Assembly (NCBI GenBank): GCA_937930845.1
Contig: CALHBJ010000002.1
Coordinates: 181,269-245,268, forward strand
Reading direction: 5' to 3'
From: an uncultured Rhizobiaceae group bacterium
GTDB lineage: Bacteria > Pseudomonadota > Alphaproteobacteria > Rhizobiales > Rhizobiaceae
Length of the DNA stretch: 64,000 bases
Part shown: positions 19,709 to 30,434 of the stretch, one piece after another
Numbering within the stretch: position 1 is the stretch's first letter
Layout of the letters: each line of letters starts with the position of its first letter
The notes under the pieces: model-generated
Database searches by the model: none
Told to the model about the DNA's origin: nothing
Seen by the model: the letters and a program-made list of their open reading frames with translations, nothing else
Program-made: the position numbers and the translations under genes

Positions 19709-21082
19709 ATGAGTACCGCACCGGCAAAAAGCCTGATGGATCATATCAGGCTGACATTGGTTCTGGGTGGGCCGCTGATTGGCGCTCAACTGGCCCAGAT
19801 GCTCATCAATGTGACAGATACAATTATGCTCGGTCGCCTGGGGACCGCGGAGCTTGCGGCGGGAACCCTGGCTTTCCAGACATTTTTTGTCCTGCTCATT
19901 TTTGGCCTGGGCATTGGTGCTGCAATGATCCCGCTTATGGCCGGTGCCCTTGGCCGCAATGATCCGCGCGGTGTGCGCCGCTCGGCGCGCATGGGCTTGT
20001 GGGCATTGTTTACCCTGTCACTTTTCTTCCAACTGCCGTTGTTTTTCACATTTGATATTTTGGTCGCCCTGGGGCAACGCCCGGAATTGGCCGAGCTTGC
20101 CCAATCCTACATGCGTTTTGCCCAATGGTCACTGATACCGGCCTTTGTCATAATCGGGTTGCGATCAATACAAACCGCTGTGGAACAGGCAACCGCTGTG
20201 TTGCTGACCACATTGTTCGCCTTTGTTGTGAATCTGGTGCTGAATTATGCCCTGATCTTTGGCAATCTGGGAGCGCCGAGATTGGAAATGCCAGGTGCTG
20301 GTATTGCTACCGTTATCGCCAATTTGCTGGCGGCACTTCTGGTTATTGTCTACGTGGCGCGGTCGAAGACCACCCGCCCTTATGAATTATTTGCCCGCAT
20401 TTGGCGTTCTGACTGGCAGGCGCTGCGTGCTGTCCTGTATCTTGGTATTCCCATTGGCCTTACCATTTTTGCCGAAGCGGGCCTGTTTACAGCAGCGTCA
20501 TTGATGATCGGCTGGATAGGAACAGTGGAATTGGCCGCCCACGGCATCGCGCTGCAAATTGCCAGCATCACGTTCATGGTGCCCCTGGCTTTGTCCCAGG
20601 CAAGTTCAGTGCGGGTTGGCAATGCGGTGGGCAGATTGAGCCGCCTGGACGTGGGGCGCGCAGGTTATGCCGTGCTGGTGCTTGCAGGCGCATTTGCATT
20701 TGTCTCAGCAATCACGCTTTTTCTGGTTCCGAAATTTTTCATCTATTTATTCATTGATCCCCGCAGCGCAGACATAAACAAAGTGGTTGCCGCAGCTGTT
20801 CCCCTGCTCTGGATGGCGGCCGCATTTCAGCTGTTCGATAGTATTCAGGTTGCAGCAGGCGGTGCGTTGCGCGGTCTATCGGATACGAAAATTCCCATGG
20901 TCATCGCCACCTTCAGCTATTGGGGTGTGGGCATGGTCACGGCCTATGTCATCGCATTCTATTTTGGCCTGGGTGCCGTGGGTGTGTGGGTCGGCCTTGC
21001 CAGTGGACTTGCTGTCGCCTCGGTTGCGCTTACCTGGCGCTTTGCGCGGCGTGAACAACTGGGCCTGGTCAATTTTTCCTAG
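19709..21082 (+). CDS. MATE-family multidrug or toxin exporter
   Basis: The integral inner-membrane protein of 457 residues has about 12 hydrophobic segments in two similar halves, as in MATE transporters. 'GGPLIGAQLAQMLINVTDTIMLGRLG' in helix 1 and 'AAGGALRGLSDTKIPM' in the second half are typical. Export is driven by an H+ or Na+ gradient. The ATG at 19709 lies 13 bases past the ppa stop; an in-frame start at 19664 would overlap ppa and add nonconserved residues. Substrates cannot be predicted. Confidence 0.88.
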   Translation: MSTAPAKSLMDHIRLTLVLGGPLIGAQLAQMLINVTDTIMLGRLGTAELAAGTLAFQTFFVLLIFGLGIGAAMIPLMAGALGRNDPRGVRRSARMGLWALFTLSLFFQLPLFFTFDILVALGQRPELAELAQSYMRFAQWSLIPAFVIIGLRSIQTAVEQATAVLLTTLFAFVVNLVLNYALIFGNLGAPRLEMPGAGIATVIANLLAALLVIVYVARSKTTRPYELFARIWRSDWQALRAVLYLGIPIGLTIFAEAGLFTAASLMIGWIGTVELAAHGIALQIASITFMVPLALSQASSVRVGNAVGRLSRLDVGRAGYAVLVLAGAFAFVSAITLFLVPKFFIYLFIDPRSADINKVVAAAVPLLWMAAAFQLFDSIQVAAGGALRGLSDTKIPMVIATFSYWGVGMVTAYVIAFYFGLGAVGVWVGLASGLAVASVALTWRFARREQLGLVNFS

Positions 21083-21215
21083 GGTTATGACCCTGGCGCC
21101 ATCATCGCGCTTCATCACGATAAAGTCACAGCTTCGGGAGCAGAGTTTATTGTCCCGATTTTGATATACACGATAGTTTAGAGCAAATTTCTTACAAAGG
21201 TTACGGGAGTACCTC

Positions 21216-21797
21216 ATGAATAAACTGATTTCATCATCGACATTTCTGGCAGCATTTTTTGCCACTTCAGCCGCTTTTGCCGCCTGCACTACAGATGTGG
21301 CAAAAGATGATCTGACCGACGCGCAGGTGCAGGGCCTTTATGACTGCGTGAAAGAAAAACTGCGCGAAGGCTATGCCTCACAAGGTGATGCAATCACTAA
21401 GGATTATCAGGGCTGGAAAGCCGCCGCCACTTTGCCAGCGGTAACCGGCACCCATGGCAAGCGGTTTCTCATGACCTTTGCCAATGACACGGCCTTTGCA
21501 GAATACACCAAGTTTTCCGATGAGCGCGGCCCCATGCCCGTTGGATCGGTTCTGGCCAAAGAAAGCTTTAACGTGAACAAGAAGGGCGAAGTGAAACATG
21601 GACCTTTGTTCTTCATGACCAAAGTTGCCGCCGGTGGCGATGCAAAGGAATTTGGTGACTGGTTCTATGCCGCCTATTCGCCAAAAGGCAAAGCCATGAA
21701 GATCAAGCAGAAATTCTGTCACAGCTGCCATGGCGCTTTTGAAGATCAGGATTCCCTGGGCTATCCCGGCGAGGACTACCGGGTGTCTTCCAACTGA
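21216..21797 (+). CDS. Exported cytochrome P460-family protein
   Basis: The protein has 193 residues with a signal peptide ending 'TSAAFA|AC' (about residue 22), so it should be periplasmic. A single c-type haem site C-H-S-C-H is at residues 168-172 near the C-terminus, as in cytochrome P460 proteins. 'GTHGKRFLMTFANDTAFAEYTKF' and 'MPVGSVLAKESFNVNKKGEV' also fit that family, some members of which oxidise hydroxylamine; that activity is not assured here. A good terminator follows. Confidence 0.8.
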   Translation: MNKLISSSTFLAAFFATSAAFAACTTDVAKDDLTDAQVQGLYDCVKEKLREGYASQGDAITKDYQGWKAAATLPAVTGTHGKRFLMTFANDTAFAEYTKFSDERGPMPVGSVLAKESFNVNKKGEVKHGPLFFMTKVAAGGDAKEFGDWFYAAYSPKGKAMKIKQKFCHSCHGAFEDQDSLGYPGEDYRVSSN

Positions 21798-21830
21798 CTA
21801 TTCGACCCCAATACGGGTGATTAATGCAGA

Positions 21831-21858
21831 AAGGCCGGACAAGTCTCCGGCCTTTTCG
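21831..21858 (+). terminator. Rho-independent terminator
   Basis: AAGGCCGGA (21831-21839) pairs perfectly with TCCGGCCTT (21846-21854) over a 6-nt loop, and TTCG continues the T-run. It ends the cytochrome P460 unit and separates it from rimP. Confidence 0.85.
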
Positions 21859-22015
21859 TATTTTCGGGCCTGCGGCACCGCAATTGCGCATTGCCCTTGC
21901 CACATCCCGCGATAGGGATTATACAGTTTTCAAAATCTCAGACTGTTCGTCGGAGTGGGTCCCTTGGGTACCCGCTCTTTTTTTTGATCATTTAGACCCA
22001 ACGGATGCAAACACC

Positions 22016-22627
22016 GTGACTCAAGAAGCCGCCCATGCAGATGACAGCGCTGCAGCTGACCGCCTTGTCAAAGAGGAAGGCCTTGACGCGCGCGTGGCAG
22101 AAGTCGTTGCACCGGTTCTGGAAGATCTTGGCTTTCGGTTGGTTCGCGCACGCATGTTTGACCACAACGGCCTGACAATGCAGATCATGGCAGAGCGGCC
22201 CGATGGCACAATTTCTGTCAATGATTGTGAGTTGATTTCACGTGAGTTGTCACCCGTGCTCGATGTTGAAGATCCGGTGTCCCAGGCCTATAGCCTTGAA
22301 GTATCATCGCCAGGCATTGATCGCCCGCTGGTGCGGCGCAGTGATTTTGCCACCTGGTCCGGTCACGTGGCCAAAGTGGAAGCCGCCTACCTGGTTGAAG
22401 GTCGCAAGCGTTGGCGCGGTCAGATTATCGGCCTGGAAGATGATAAGCTGATCATGAAGCGGGACAATGCAGCCAAGGGCGAAGAAAGCCGTGCTGAAAT
22501 TCCGCTGGATGCCATCATTGGTGCGTCATTGGTGCTGACTGATGAGCTTATCACTGAGGCATTGAAGAGAGACAAATCGCTCCGGCAGGCGAACAATATT
22601 GAAGACGCCCCTGGCGAAGACAATTGA
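22016..22627 (+). CDS. rimP: Ribosome maturation factor RimP
   Basis: RimP assists 30S maturation. Conserved segments are 'VVAPVLEDLGFRLVRARMF', 'DCELISRELSPVLDVEDPV', 'YSLEVSSPGIDRPLVRRSDF' and 'DAIIGASLVLTDELI'. I chose GTG at 22016 (203 residues). The frame is open back to 21824, but that part overlaps the upstream terminator and is not RimP-like. It is the first gene of the rimP-nusA-ylxR-infB-rbfA-truB series. Confidence 0.92.
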   Translation: MTQEAAHADDSAAADRLVKEEGLDARVAEVVAPVLEDLGFRLVRARMFDHNGLTMQIMAERPDGTISVNDCELISRELSPVLDVEDPVSQAYSLEVSSPGIDRPLVRRSDFATWSGHVAKVEAAYLVEGRKRWRGQIIGLEDDKLIMKRDNAAKGEESRAEIPLDAIIGASLVLTDELITEALKRDKSLRQANNIEDAPGEDN

Positions 22628-22699
22628 TCCGGCACCGCAAGGATTGCCGCAAGTGAAAACAATGCCCCGAATTGTGGGGCGCGTTAACGGAGAAGACCC

Positions 22700-24349
22700 A
22701 TGGCAGTAAGCGCCAACCGACTTGAACTGATGCAGATTGCAGATGCAGTTGCCCGGGAAAAATCGATTGATAAGTCCATCGTTCTCGGCGCCATGGCAGA
22801 CGCCATCGAGAAAGCTGCCAAGTCCCGTTATGGCCTGGAAACGAACATCCGCGCCGATATCAACGACAAGACCGGTGAGATCAAACTGCAGCGCTTGCTG
22901 GAGGTGGTTGAACAGGTTGAGGATTTTGATACACAGATTGATCTGACCTCGGCAAAGAAGAAAAACGAAGCAGCAAAGGTCGGCGACCATATTGGCGAAT
23001 TGCTGCCGCCAATGGATTTTGGCCGCATTGCCGCCCAGTCGGCCAAACAGGTCATCGTTCAAAAAGTCCGCGATGCTGAGCGTGATCGCCAGTTTGAAGA
23101 ATTTAAAGACCGGGTTGGTGAAATCATCAACGGCACCGTCAAACGTGTTGAATATGGCAATGTCATTGTTGATCTGGGACGCGGTGAAGCAATCATTCGC
23201 CGCGATGAACTGATCCCGCGCGAAATGTACCGTTATGGCGACCGTGTGCGCGCTTACATCTATGATGTGCGCCGCGAACAGCGCGGCCCGCAGATTTTCC
23301 TTTCGCGCACCCATCCCCAATTCATGGCGAAACTCTTCCAGATGGAAGTGCCGGAAATCTATGATGGCGTCATCGAAATCCGTTCGGTTGCCCGTGACCC
23401 CGGTTCCCGCGCCAAGATTGCCGTGATCTCCAATGACAGTGGCATTGACCCCGTTGGTGCCTGTGTCGGTATGCGCGGCTCGCGCGTACAGGCCGTTGTT
23501 GGCGAATTGCAGGGCGAGAAAATCGACATCATCCCATGGTCGCCAGATGCGGCAGGATTTATCGTCAATGCGTTGCAACCAGCTGAAGTTGCCAAAGTTG
23601 TTCTTGATGAAGAGCGTGAGCGCATCGAGGTCGTTGTGCCCGATGAGCAGTTGTCCCTGGCGATTGGCCGTCGTGGTCAAAACGTACGCCTTGCTTCCCA
23701 GCTGACAGGCTGGGATATCGATATTCTCACCGAGGAAGAAGAATCCAACCGCCGTCAGGCTGAATTTAACGCCAACACGCAGACCTTTGTTGAAGCGTTG
23801 AACGTGGATGAGATGGTGGCGCAATTGCTGGCATCGGAAGGCTTTTCCGATCTGGAAGAAGTGGCCTTCGTGGAATCCGATGAGATCGCCATGATCGAGG
23901 GCTTCGACGATGAAACAGCCTCTGAATTGCAGGCCCGGGCCCGTGAGTTTCTTGAAAAACAGGAAACGGAGATGGACAATGAGCGCAAGGCACTGGGTGT
24001 TCTTGACGACATGCGTCAGGTGCCTGGCATCACCACGGCCATGATGGTTGCTTTGGGCAAAAGCGATGACGAAATCAAATCACTTGAAGATTTCGCCGGT
24101 TGCATTGCCGATGACCTGATCGGCTGGAACGAGCGCAAAGACGGTGAAGTGACACGTCACGCAGGTATTCTTGACGGTTTTGAACTGTCGCGGGTGCAGG
24201 CCGATGAAATGATCATGGCCGCCCGCATTGCCGCAGGCTGGGTGACGGAAGAAGATCTTAAGGAGCCGGAAGTCGAAGAAGTTGAAGAAGTCGTCGAAGA
24301 GGATACCAGAGCTGCCGTGGTCAATGTGATTGAGGCAACAGGCGCCTGA
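22700..24349 (+). CDS. nusA: Transcription termination/antitermination protein NusA
   Basis: NusA binds RNA polymerase and nascent RNA. The 549 residues include the N-terminal polymerase-binding domain (1-130), an S1 domain (~135-200, 'GEIINGTVKRVEYGNVIVDLG'), two KH domains ('DPVGACVGMRGSRVQAVVGEL', 'LAIGRRGQNVRLASQLTGW'), and two C-terminal helix-hairpin-helix repeats in the alphaproteobacterial style, ending in an acidic tail. It starts 72 bp after rimP. Confidence 0.97.
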   Translation: MAVSANRLELMQIADAVAREKSIDKSIVLGAMADAIEKAAKSRYGLETNIRADINDKTGEIKLQRLLEVVEQVEDFDTQIDLTSAKKKNEAAKVGDHIGELLPPMDFGRIAAQSAKQVIVQKVRDAERDRQFEEFKDRVGEIINGTVKRVEYGNVIVDLGRGEAIIRRDELIPREMYRYGDRVRAYIYDVRREQRGPQIFLSRTHPQFMAKLFQMEVPEIYDGVIEIRSVARDPGSRAKIAVISNDSGIDPVGACVGMRGSRVQAVVGELQGEKIDIIPWSPDAAGFIVNALQPAEVAKVVLDEERERIEVVVPDEQLSLAIGRRGQNVRLASQLTGWDIDILTEEEESNRRQAEFNANTQTFVEALNVDEMVAQLLASEGFSDLEEVAFVESDEIAMIEGFDDETASELQARAREFLEKQETEMDNERKALGVLDDMRQVPGITTAMMVALGKSDDEIKSLEDFAGCIADDLIGWNERKDGEVTRHAGILDGFELSRVQADEMIMAARIAAGWVTEEDLKEPEVEEVEEVVEEDTRAAVVNVIEATGA

Positions 24350-24382
24350 TCGGTCGCTGATAGGCGCGCGCGGGTTATCGCC

Positions 24383-24982
24383 ATGGCTGATCCTGAAAGG
24401 ACATGTATCGTTACCCGCAAGGCGTTGCCGCCCAAAAAGATGATCCGTTTCGTCGTCGGGCCGGATCAGCAATTGGTGCCGGATATCAAAGCCAAATTGC
24501 CTGGAAGGGGAGTATGGGTATCCAATGCCCGCTCTATGGTGGAAACCGCAATGGCAAAGAAGCTTTTTGCCCGCGGTTTGAAGCAGGGAATTTCAGTGCC
24601 GGAAAATTTGCCCGACATGGTCGATAATATGCTAAGCTCCGCCGCGATAGGTGCTTTGGGAATGGCCAAACGGGCTGGCGCTTGTCTTACAGGCGCAGAC
24701 AATGTGGACAAGAAGATCAGATCGGGCAGAACCGTGATGGCGCTTCATGCCACCGATGGTGCGGAAGACGGGTTGCGTAAACTGCATCAAGCAGCCTATG
24801 CATCTCAAATGCTGACGGGCAAAGAGGTACCTGTTTACCGAGTTTGGTCGAGTGACCAAATGAATTTGGCATTAGGCGCAACAAATGTGATACACGCTGC
24901 ACTTAACGATAGTGGCGCGGCACTTAATTGCCTCTCTGCAGTCAAGAGACTGGCGAAATACCGAGAAATGGAGCCATCCTGA
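24383..24982 (+). CDS. YlxR-family RNA-binding protein with an L7Ae-like C-terminal domain
   Basis: The 199-residue cytoplasmic protein begins with the YlxR (DUF448) domain: 'RTCIVTRKALPPKKMIRFVVGPD' and 'LPGRGVWVSNARSMVETAM'. Its C-terminal half ('AIGALGMAKRAGACLTGADNVDKKIRSGRTVMALHATDGAEDG') resembles an L7Ae-type RNA-binding domain. This two-domain form between nusA and infB is usual in alphaproteobacteria. It probably contributes to ribosome assembly or RNA metabolism. Confidence 0.9.
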   Translation: MADPERTCIVTRKALPPKKMIRFVVGPDQQLVPDIKAKLPGRGVWVSNARSMVETAMAKKLFARGLKQGISVPENLPDMVDNMLSSAAIGALGMAKRAGACLTGADNVDKKIRSGRTVMALHATDGAEDGLRKLHQAAYASQMLTGKEVPVYRVWSSDQMNLALGATNVIHAALNDSGAALNCLSAVKRLAKYREMEPS

Positions 24983-25082
24983 TGGGTGACCGTTTGAACA
25001 TAAGAATGCCGAACTGATGTCGGTGCAACAATGATACGGTCCCCGGATAACCAGAAGGGGGTCAAAAAGGTTATATAGTTAA

Positions 25083-27623
25083 ATGAGCGATACGAATTCA
25101 GGTGACGACAAGAAGCCCGCCGCAGGCCCTCGCGGGACATTGTCACTGCGCGGCCGAGGCGGTTCAGGCACAGTACGCCAGAACTTCTCCCATGGTCGTT
25201 CCAACGCCGTAGTGGTTGAGACCAAGAAACGCCGCATCGTCAAACCGGGCGAAGAAAAGCAGGTGTTTGCTCCCAAAACGGAATCCGTGACACCAGCCGC
25301 GCCCAAACCGGCGGCGCCTGCTCCGGTTGAAAAACCAGCCGCTGCACCGGCGGATTTGGGTTCCAAGCTTTCCAGCAATGAAATGGATGCGCGCACCCGC
25401 GCCCTCGAAGAAGCGCGTCTACGTGAAGTTGAGGAGGCGGAAAAGGCCAAAGAAGAAGCCCTTCGCCGCGCCCAGGAAGATGCAGCCACGCGCAAGGCGC
25501 GCGAAGAGCGCGAAGCTGAGGAAGCCAAGGAAGCTGCCAAAAAAGAACTGGAAGCTGAGGCCCGTGCCAAGGAAGAAGCTGAACAGGCCCGCATTGCGGC
25601 TGCTGATGCGTCTGCTGCCGCCGCCGCTGCAGATCCCGATGCATTGAAGAAATCCGGATCAACGGGTGCATTGCGCCCTGTGGAACGGCTCAAAGAAGCG
25701 CCCAAGCCGGCAGCGCGACCCAAGGGCGGTGATGACCGTCGCCGCACAAAGCTTACCCTGTCCAATGCGCTTGATGATTCAGCCCGATCCCGTTCGCTGG
25801 CTTCCATGCGCCGCCAGCGTGAAAAACAAAAACGCGGCCAGCGGTCCTCCGGTCCGCGCGAAAAGGTGATGCGCGAAGTTACCGTACCGGACACAATCAG
25901 CATTCAGGAGCTTGCCAACCGCATGACCGAACGGTCTGTGGACGTGGTCAAATTGTTGATGCAACAGGGCCAGATGATGAAGCCTGGCGACATCATTGAC
26001 GCCGATATGGCCCAGTTGATTGCTGAAGAAATGGGTCACACGGTTGTGCGCGTTTCGGAATCCGATGTTGAAACCATCGACGCTGTTGAAGACAAGCCCG
26101 AAGACATGGTGGAACGTCCCCCAATTGTTACCATTATGGGTCATGTCGATCATGGTAAAACGTCTCTGCTTGATAAAATTCGCGAGGCCCGTGTGGCTTC
26201 CGCTGAAGCCGGTGGCATCACCCAGCATATCGGTGCCTATCAGATTGAGCGTGATGGCAAGAAGATTTCATTCCTCGACACGCCTGGCCATGAAGCGTTT
26301 ACGGCCATGCGCGCCCGTGGCGCCCAGACAACCGATATCGCAATTCTTGTGGTGGCTGCCGATGACAGCGTGATGCCCCAGACAATCGAAAGCATCAAAC
26401 ATGCCAAGGCGGCAGAAGTGCCAATGATTGTTGCCATCAACAAGATGGATACGCCCGGCGCGGACGCCAACAAGGTGCGCACTGAACTGCTTCAGCATGA
26501 AGTGTTTGTTGAAGGCATGGGCGGTGAGATCCTCGATGTTGAAGTATCTGCTAAAACCGGCGACGGTATCGACAATCTGCTTGATGCAATCATTTTGCAG
26601 TCCGAGTTGCTTGAGTTGAAGGCCAACCCGAACCGTGAAGGTGAAGGCATCGTCGTTGAAGCCAAGCTTGAAAAGGGCCGCGGCCCGGTGGCGACCGCAA
26701 TTATCAAGCGCGGTACACTCAGCATTGGCGATATCATTGTTGCCGGCAGCGAATGGGGGCGCGTGCGTGCACTCATTGATGATCAGGGCAACCAAATGTC
26801 GGCTGCATTGCCGTCTACGCCGGTGGAGATCCTTGGTCTTTCTGGTGCGCCATCTGCGGGCGATCAAATTGTGACCGTGGGTGATGAATCCAGAGCCCGC
26901 GAACTTTCAGATTACCGCCAGCGCAAGGCGCGCGAATTGGCTGTCGCGGCCCAGGCAGGCCAACGTGGTTCGCTTGAACAGATGATGACCAATCTGCAGA
27001 CCAAAGGTGCGGACATGGCACCTCTGGTAATCAAGGGTGACACCCAGGGTTCGGTTGAGGCAATCAATGCGTCATTGATGGGTCTGGGCACGGAAGAAGT
27101 TCAGGTGCGGGTCGTTCATTCAGGTGTTGGTGGCATCACCGAGGCCGATGTTACTCTGGCCATTGCGTCCACAACGCCAATTATTGCGTTCAATGTTCGG
27201 GCCAATAAACAGGCTCAGGAATTGGCGAAACGCGAAGGTGTTGAAATTCGCTATTATTCGGTGATTTACGATCTCATCGATGATGTGAAGTCGACTCTTT
27301 CGGGCATGCTGGCGCCAGAGCGTCGCGAAACCTTTATCGGTTATGCGGAAATTCTGGAATTGTTCAGCCATTCAAAAATCGGCAAGATTGCCGGTTGCCT
27401 GGTTACCGAAGGACATGTGGAACGTGGCATGGGCGTGCGCCTGCTGCGCGACGATGTGGTGGTCCATCAGGGCGAATTGGCAACGCTGAAACGCTTCAAG
27501 GATGAAGTGAACCGGGTCGATTCAGGCACCGAGTGTGGCATGGCCTTCAAGCATTATCAGGACATGCGCAAAGGCGATGTGATCGAGTGCTTCACAGTGG
27601 AAATGATTGAGCGCTCGCTTTAA
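25083..27623 (+). CDS. infB: Translation initiation factor IF-2
   Basis: IF-2 is the GTPase that brings initiator tRNA to the 30S complex. Its 846 residues comprise a low-complexity N-terminal region with long alternating Glu/Lys/Ala helices (~100-200), an IF2_N fold ('[24 protein letters not shown]'), the G domain ('[15 protein letters not shown]', '[11 protein letters not shown]', 'NKMD', 'SAKTG') and the C-terminal beta barrels. It lies 100 bp after the ylxR gene. Confidence 0.98.
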   Translation: MSDTNSGDDKKPAAGPRGTLSLRGRGGSGTVRQNFSHGRSNAVVVETKKRRIVKPGEEKQVFAPKTESVTPAAPKPAAPAPVEKPAAAPADLGSKLSSNEMDARTRALEEARLREVEEAEKAKEEALRRAQEDAATRKAREEREAEEAKEAAKKELEAEARAKEEAEQARIAAADASAAAAAADPDALKKSGSTGALRPVERLKEAPKPAARPKGGDDRRRTKLTLSNALDDSARSRSLASMRRQREKQKRGQRSSGPREKVMREVTVPDTISIQELANRMTERSVDVVKLLMQQGQMMKPGDIIDADMAQLIAEEMGHTVVRVSESDVETIDAVEDKPEDMVERPPIVTIMGHVDHGKTSLLDKIREARVASAEAGGITQHIGAYQIERDGKKISFLDTPGHEAFTAMRARGAQTTDIAILVVAADDSVMPQTIESIKHAKAAEVPMIVAINKMDTPGADANKVRTELLQHEVFVEGMGGEILDVEVSAKTGDGIDNLLDAIILQSELLELKANPNREGEGIVVEAKLEKGRGPVATAIIKRGTLSIGDIIVAGSEWGRVRALIDDQGNQMSAALPSTPVEILGLSGAPSAGDQIVTVGDESRARELSDYRQRKARELAVAAQAGQRGSLEQMMTNLQTKGADMAPLVIKGDTQGSVEAINASLMGLGTEEVQVRVVHSGVGGITEADVTLAIASTTPIIAFNVRANKQAQELAKREGVEIRYYSVIYDLIDDVKSTLSGMLAPERRETFIGYAEILELFSHSKIGKIAGCLVTEGHVERGMGVRLLRDDVVVHQGELATLKRFKDEVNRVDSGTECGMAFKHYQDMRKGDVIECFTVEMIERSL

Positions 27624-27778
27624 GTCCGCCAGGCCAAGTGAACCAACCGCACGGGACGCCGCCACATGGCGCTCTGTCTCGTGTGCCAGGTCACCACAGG
27701 TCTTTGGCCGGTTGCGTGGCTGAAATAACGAACAAAAAACCGCGGTCAGCGTAAACAGCCGCGCCCAGAGGTTTCCCC

Positions 27779-28219
27779 ATGAGCAAATCAAAAGCTCCTT
27801 CCCAACGTCAGCTGCGTGTCGGTGAATTGGTACGCCATGCGCTCACGGAAGTGCTGACACGGGAGACGTTGGAAGACCCGGTTCTGAAGAACCAGCTTGT
27901 TTCCATCTCGGAAGTGCGCATGTCACCTGATCTGAAAATTGCCACTTGTTATGTTTCCCCCCTTGGCGGACGCAAACAAAATGGCAAGGGTGCTGCCGAC
28001 GCGAAAGCCATCTGCAAGGCATTGGCCGCCAATTTGAAATTTATCCGCGCCCGGGCAACGCCCCATCTCAACCAGATGAAATACATGCCCACATTTCGGT
28101 TTCTCGAAGATACAAGCTTTGACAATTTCTCCCGCATTGATGCCCTGCTGCGCAGCGAAGCGGTGCGCCGGGATGTGGATGGTTCGGTCGAAACGACCAG
28201 TCCGGAACAGAAAGACTGA
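27779..28219 (+). CDS. rbfA: Ribosome-binding factor A
   Basis: RbfA is a KH-fold 30S maturation factor. The 146 residues include '[20 protein letters not shown]', '[24 protein letters not shown]' and '[23 protein letters not shown]'. Its stop is 3 bp before the truB start, so the two are translated together. Confidence 0.96.
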   Translation: MSKSKAPSQRQLRVGELVRHALTEVLTRETLEDPVLKNQLVSISEVRMSPDLKIATCYVSPLGGRKQNGKGAADAKAICKALAANLKFIRARATPHLNQMKYMPTFRFLEDTSFDNFSRIDALLRSEAVRRDVDGSVETTSPEQKD

Positions 28220-28222
28220 TCC

Positions 28223-29137
28223 ATGGCGCGCAGAAAGAAGGGCCGTCGGATATCGGGCTGGCTTGTCCTGGACAAGCCCTATGATTTTGGATCCACCCCG
28301 TCAGTGGGCAAGGTGCGTTGGTTGTTCCAGGCCCAAAAGGCTGGCCATGCAGGCACGCTGGACCCGCTTGCCACAGGCGTTTTGCCGATTGCGCTTGGAG
28401 AAGCCACCAAGACGGTTCCCTATGTGACAGATGGCGAAAAGGCGTACAGGTTCACTGTGCGGTGGGGCATTGCCACCAATACCGATGATGCGGAAGGGGA
28501 AGTCACGGAACGCAGCGACACCCGGCCAAACCGTGCCGAGATCGATGCAATCTTGCCAGATTTCATTGGCGCGGTGGCGCAGGTGCCGCCCGCATTTTCG
28601 GCCATAAAAATTGATGGTAAACGGGCCTATGCAGAAGCCAGGGCCGGTCGGGAAGTTGTGCTCGAGGCCCGTGAGGTTGATATCAGCGAATTGACCATCG
28701 TTGAAATGCCCGATGCGGATCATACCGTGTTTGAAGTGATTTGCGGCAAGGGTACTTATGTGCGCGCGCTGGCCCGTGATTTTGGACAACGTCTGGGTTG
28801 TTTTGGTCATGTGACCGCATTGCGCCGCACATTTGTTGAACCCTTCGAAGAGGCTGATGCCATACCGCTGGAACACCTGTTGTCGCTTGAGGGTGATTTG
28901 GAGGCGCTTGATGCTCTGTTGGTCTCTCCCCTGGTCAGCATGGAAGGCTTCACACAATTGCGCCTGTCACAGGATGAAATGCGCCGCGTGCGGCTTGGCA
29001 ATTCCATCATCCTGCGCGGCCGTGATGCACCACTGGAAGAAAATGATGTCTGCGCCGTGTACAAACAAGCGTTAGTGGCAATCGGTGATGTTGAAAAAGG
29101 CAGCTTTCACCCAAGACGAGTTCTCGCCGAGGGTTGA
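28223..29137 (+). CDS. truB: tRNA pseudouridine(55) synthase
   Basis: TruB makes pseudouridine 55 in the T loop of tRNAs. In the 304 residues the catalytic Asp is in '[20 protein letters not shown]'. 'AYRFTVRWG', '[21 protein letters not shown]' and '[16 protein letters not shown]' are typical. It is the last gene of the rimP-truB series in the window; rpsO, which commonly follows in relatives, is not present before the tRNA and island. Confidence 0.97.
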   Translation: MARRKKGRRISGWLVLDKPYDFGSTPSVGKVRWLFQAQKAGHAGTLDPLATGVLPIALGEATKTVPYVTDGEKAYRFTVRWGIATNTDDAEGEVTERSDTRPNRAEIDAILPDFIGAVAQVPPAFSAIKIDGKRAYAEARAGREVVLEAREVDISELTIVEMPDADHTVFEVICGKGTYVRALARDFGQRLGCFGHVTALRRTFVEPFEEADAIPLEHLLSLEGDLEALDALLVSPLVSMEGFTQLRLSQDEMRRVRLGNSIILRGRDAPLEENDVCAVYKQALVAIGDVEKGSFHPRRVLAEG

Positions 29138-29185
29138 TGCGCGCCGCCGCATTCGATAAAGCAGAACACAGGCAAACTGCCTATA

Positions 29186-29262
29186 GCACCCGTAGCTCAG
29201 CTGGATAGAGTGCTGCCCTCCGAAGGCAGAGGTCGCGCGTTCGAATCGCGCCGGGTGCACCA
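29186..29262 (+). tRNA. tRNA-Arg (anticodon CCG), island integration site
   Basis: A full cloverleaf can be folded: acceptor GCACCCG/CGGGTGC, anticodon stem CTGCC/GGCAG with loop CTCCGAA, T stem GCGCG/CGCGC with TTCGAAT loop, and an encoded CCA. The anticodon CCG reads the Arg codon CGG. From base 29218 the 3' half is also present, with a different T stem, at 63860-63904, which marks this gene as the attachment site of the following island. Confidence 0.96.
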
Positions 29263-29330
29263 GATTTCCCTCATGGAATCATGCGTGTAGGCGAAATAAG
29301 GCAAGTTGCCTTTTTGCTCTTTTCAAGCTT

Positions 29331-29351
29331 TTGGGACAAAATTGGGACAAA
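29331..29351 (+). repeat. Tandem TTGGGACAAA, candidate integrase arm sites (left end)
   Basis: TTGGGACAAA occurs at 29331-29340 and 29342-29351, an 11-bp period close to one helical turn. The pair lies between the tRNA and the integrase start. A related array with the same 11-bp spacing lies inside the right end at 63725-63759. Confidence 0.5.
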
Positions 29352-29372
29352 TTTGTTCATGGAGTGTTCCCA

Positions 29373-30434
29373 ATGCCGGTCAAAAGACTCAAGAATCACG
29401 ACTATATTCACGAGCGTATTTCTAACGATGGCCGCCTTACCGGCTATCAGGTCAAAATACGAAACAAGATGTTTCCGGACTTCATCAAGGGCTTTGATGA
29501 TCTCGAAGAAGCTAAAGAAGCGGTCCATCAAGCGCTGCTCGATCGTGCGCGTGGATTTAAGGGCGATCGCACGTCAGCGGATAAAGTAACGGTCGCTGAT
29601 CTTTTCAAAGCTGAAATTGAGCTCATACGGCGTGGTGTAAGGGTCAGGACTGATCCAGAACCGGATATGAACCGCCTCAAGTGCTTTATCCGCGATGAAT
29701 TCATTGCAGATTACAGCTTATCCAACCTGAAACGTGAGCATTGGGAGGACTATATCCTTGATCGCCTGGAGAACGTGAAACCGGCCACTGTGAAGCGTGA
29801 ATTGTCGTTGATCCGGCCGATCATGCGACGCGCCTGTGCCACGCATCATATCCCTAACGTGCTTGCCGAAGTGCCTGATCCGAAAGTTGAAGACACCGAG
29901 ATCCCTCGCATCCCCCGGGACATTGCCAAGGCGTTAAAAAAGGCGTTCAAAAACCAACAAAATCCTTGGGTAGAACCCTGTGCAACATTCGCACTTGAAA
30001 CTGGCGCACGACGAGGAGAAATGCTGCGCCTGCAGTGGAAAGACTATGATCCACAGCAAGGCACGATCTGGTTGCAAAGAGGAAAAAACGGGAGAGGCAG
30101 GTACATTCTGCTCACTAAAAAGGCGGCTAAAGTTCTTGAACGGCTGCCGAACTCAAACAAGCGTGAGGAGGTGATCTTCGATACAACTGGCGACACGTTG
30201 AAGCAGGCAATGGAACGCGCGCGTGTAATCGTTGGCGCACCATGGATTAGATGGCACGACTATCGCCATGAGGCGATTTCAAGGCTGTTCGAAGCTAGCT
30301 GGACGATTGAGCAGGTAATGGATTTCTCAGGCCATCGCGACATCAAAAGTCTGTTGAGATACCGCCACATTCGTATTGAGGACAAAGTAGCGCTGCTTCG
30401 CAAAACAGAACGTAAAATGAAGAAGCGTAGATGA
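29373..30434 (+). CDS. Tyrosine-type site-specific integrase
   Basis: This 353-residue phage/ICE-type integrase has an N-terminal arm-binding part and a SAM-like core-binding domain (~60-160). Its catalytic domain carries R213 ('ETGARRGEM'), H295-x-x-R298 ('HDYRH'), H321 ('SGHRDI') and the nucleophile Y330 ('LLRYRH'). I chose the ATG at 29373, which has GGAG 8 bases upstream; the open TTG at 29331 would begin inside the repeat array. Its place next to tRNA-Arg identifies it as the island integrase. All catalytic residues are present, so it may be active. Confidence 0.93.
   Translation: MPVKRLKNHDYIHERISNDGRLTGYQVKIRNKMFPDFIKGFDDLEEAKEAVHQALLDRARGFKGDRTSADKVTVADLFKAEIELIRRGVRVRTDPEPDMNRLKCFIRDEFIADYSLSNLKREHWEDYILDRLENVKPATVKRELSLIRPIMRRACATHHIPNVLAEVPDPKVEDTEIPRIPRDIAKALKKAFKNQQNPWVEPCATFALETGARRGEMLRLQWKDYDPQQGTIWLQRGKNGRGRYILLTKKAAKVLERLPNSNKREEVIFDTTGDTLKQAMERARVIVGAPWIRWHDYRHEAISRLFEASWTIEQVMDFSGHRDIKSLLRYRHIRIEDKVALLRKTERKMKKRR

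Noticed and set aside
29072..29260. 62-codon minus-strand frame ending at the tRNA
   Set aside because: Its '[14 protein letters not shown]' start is the well-known false translation of a tRNA antisense strand.
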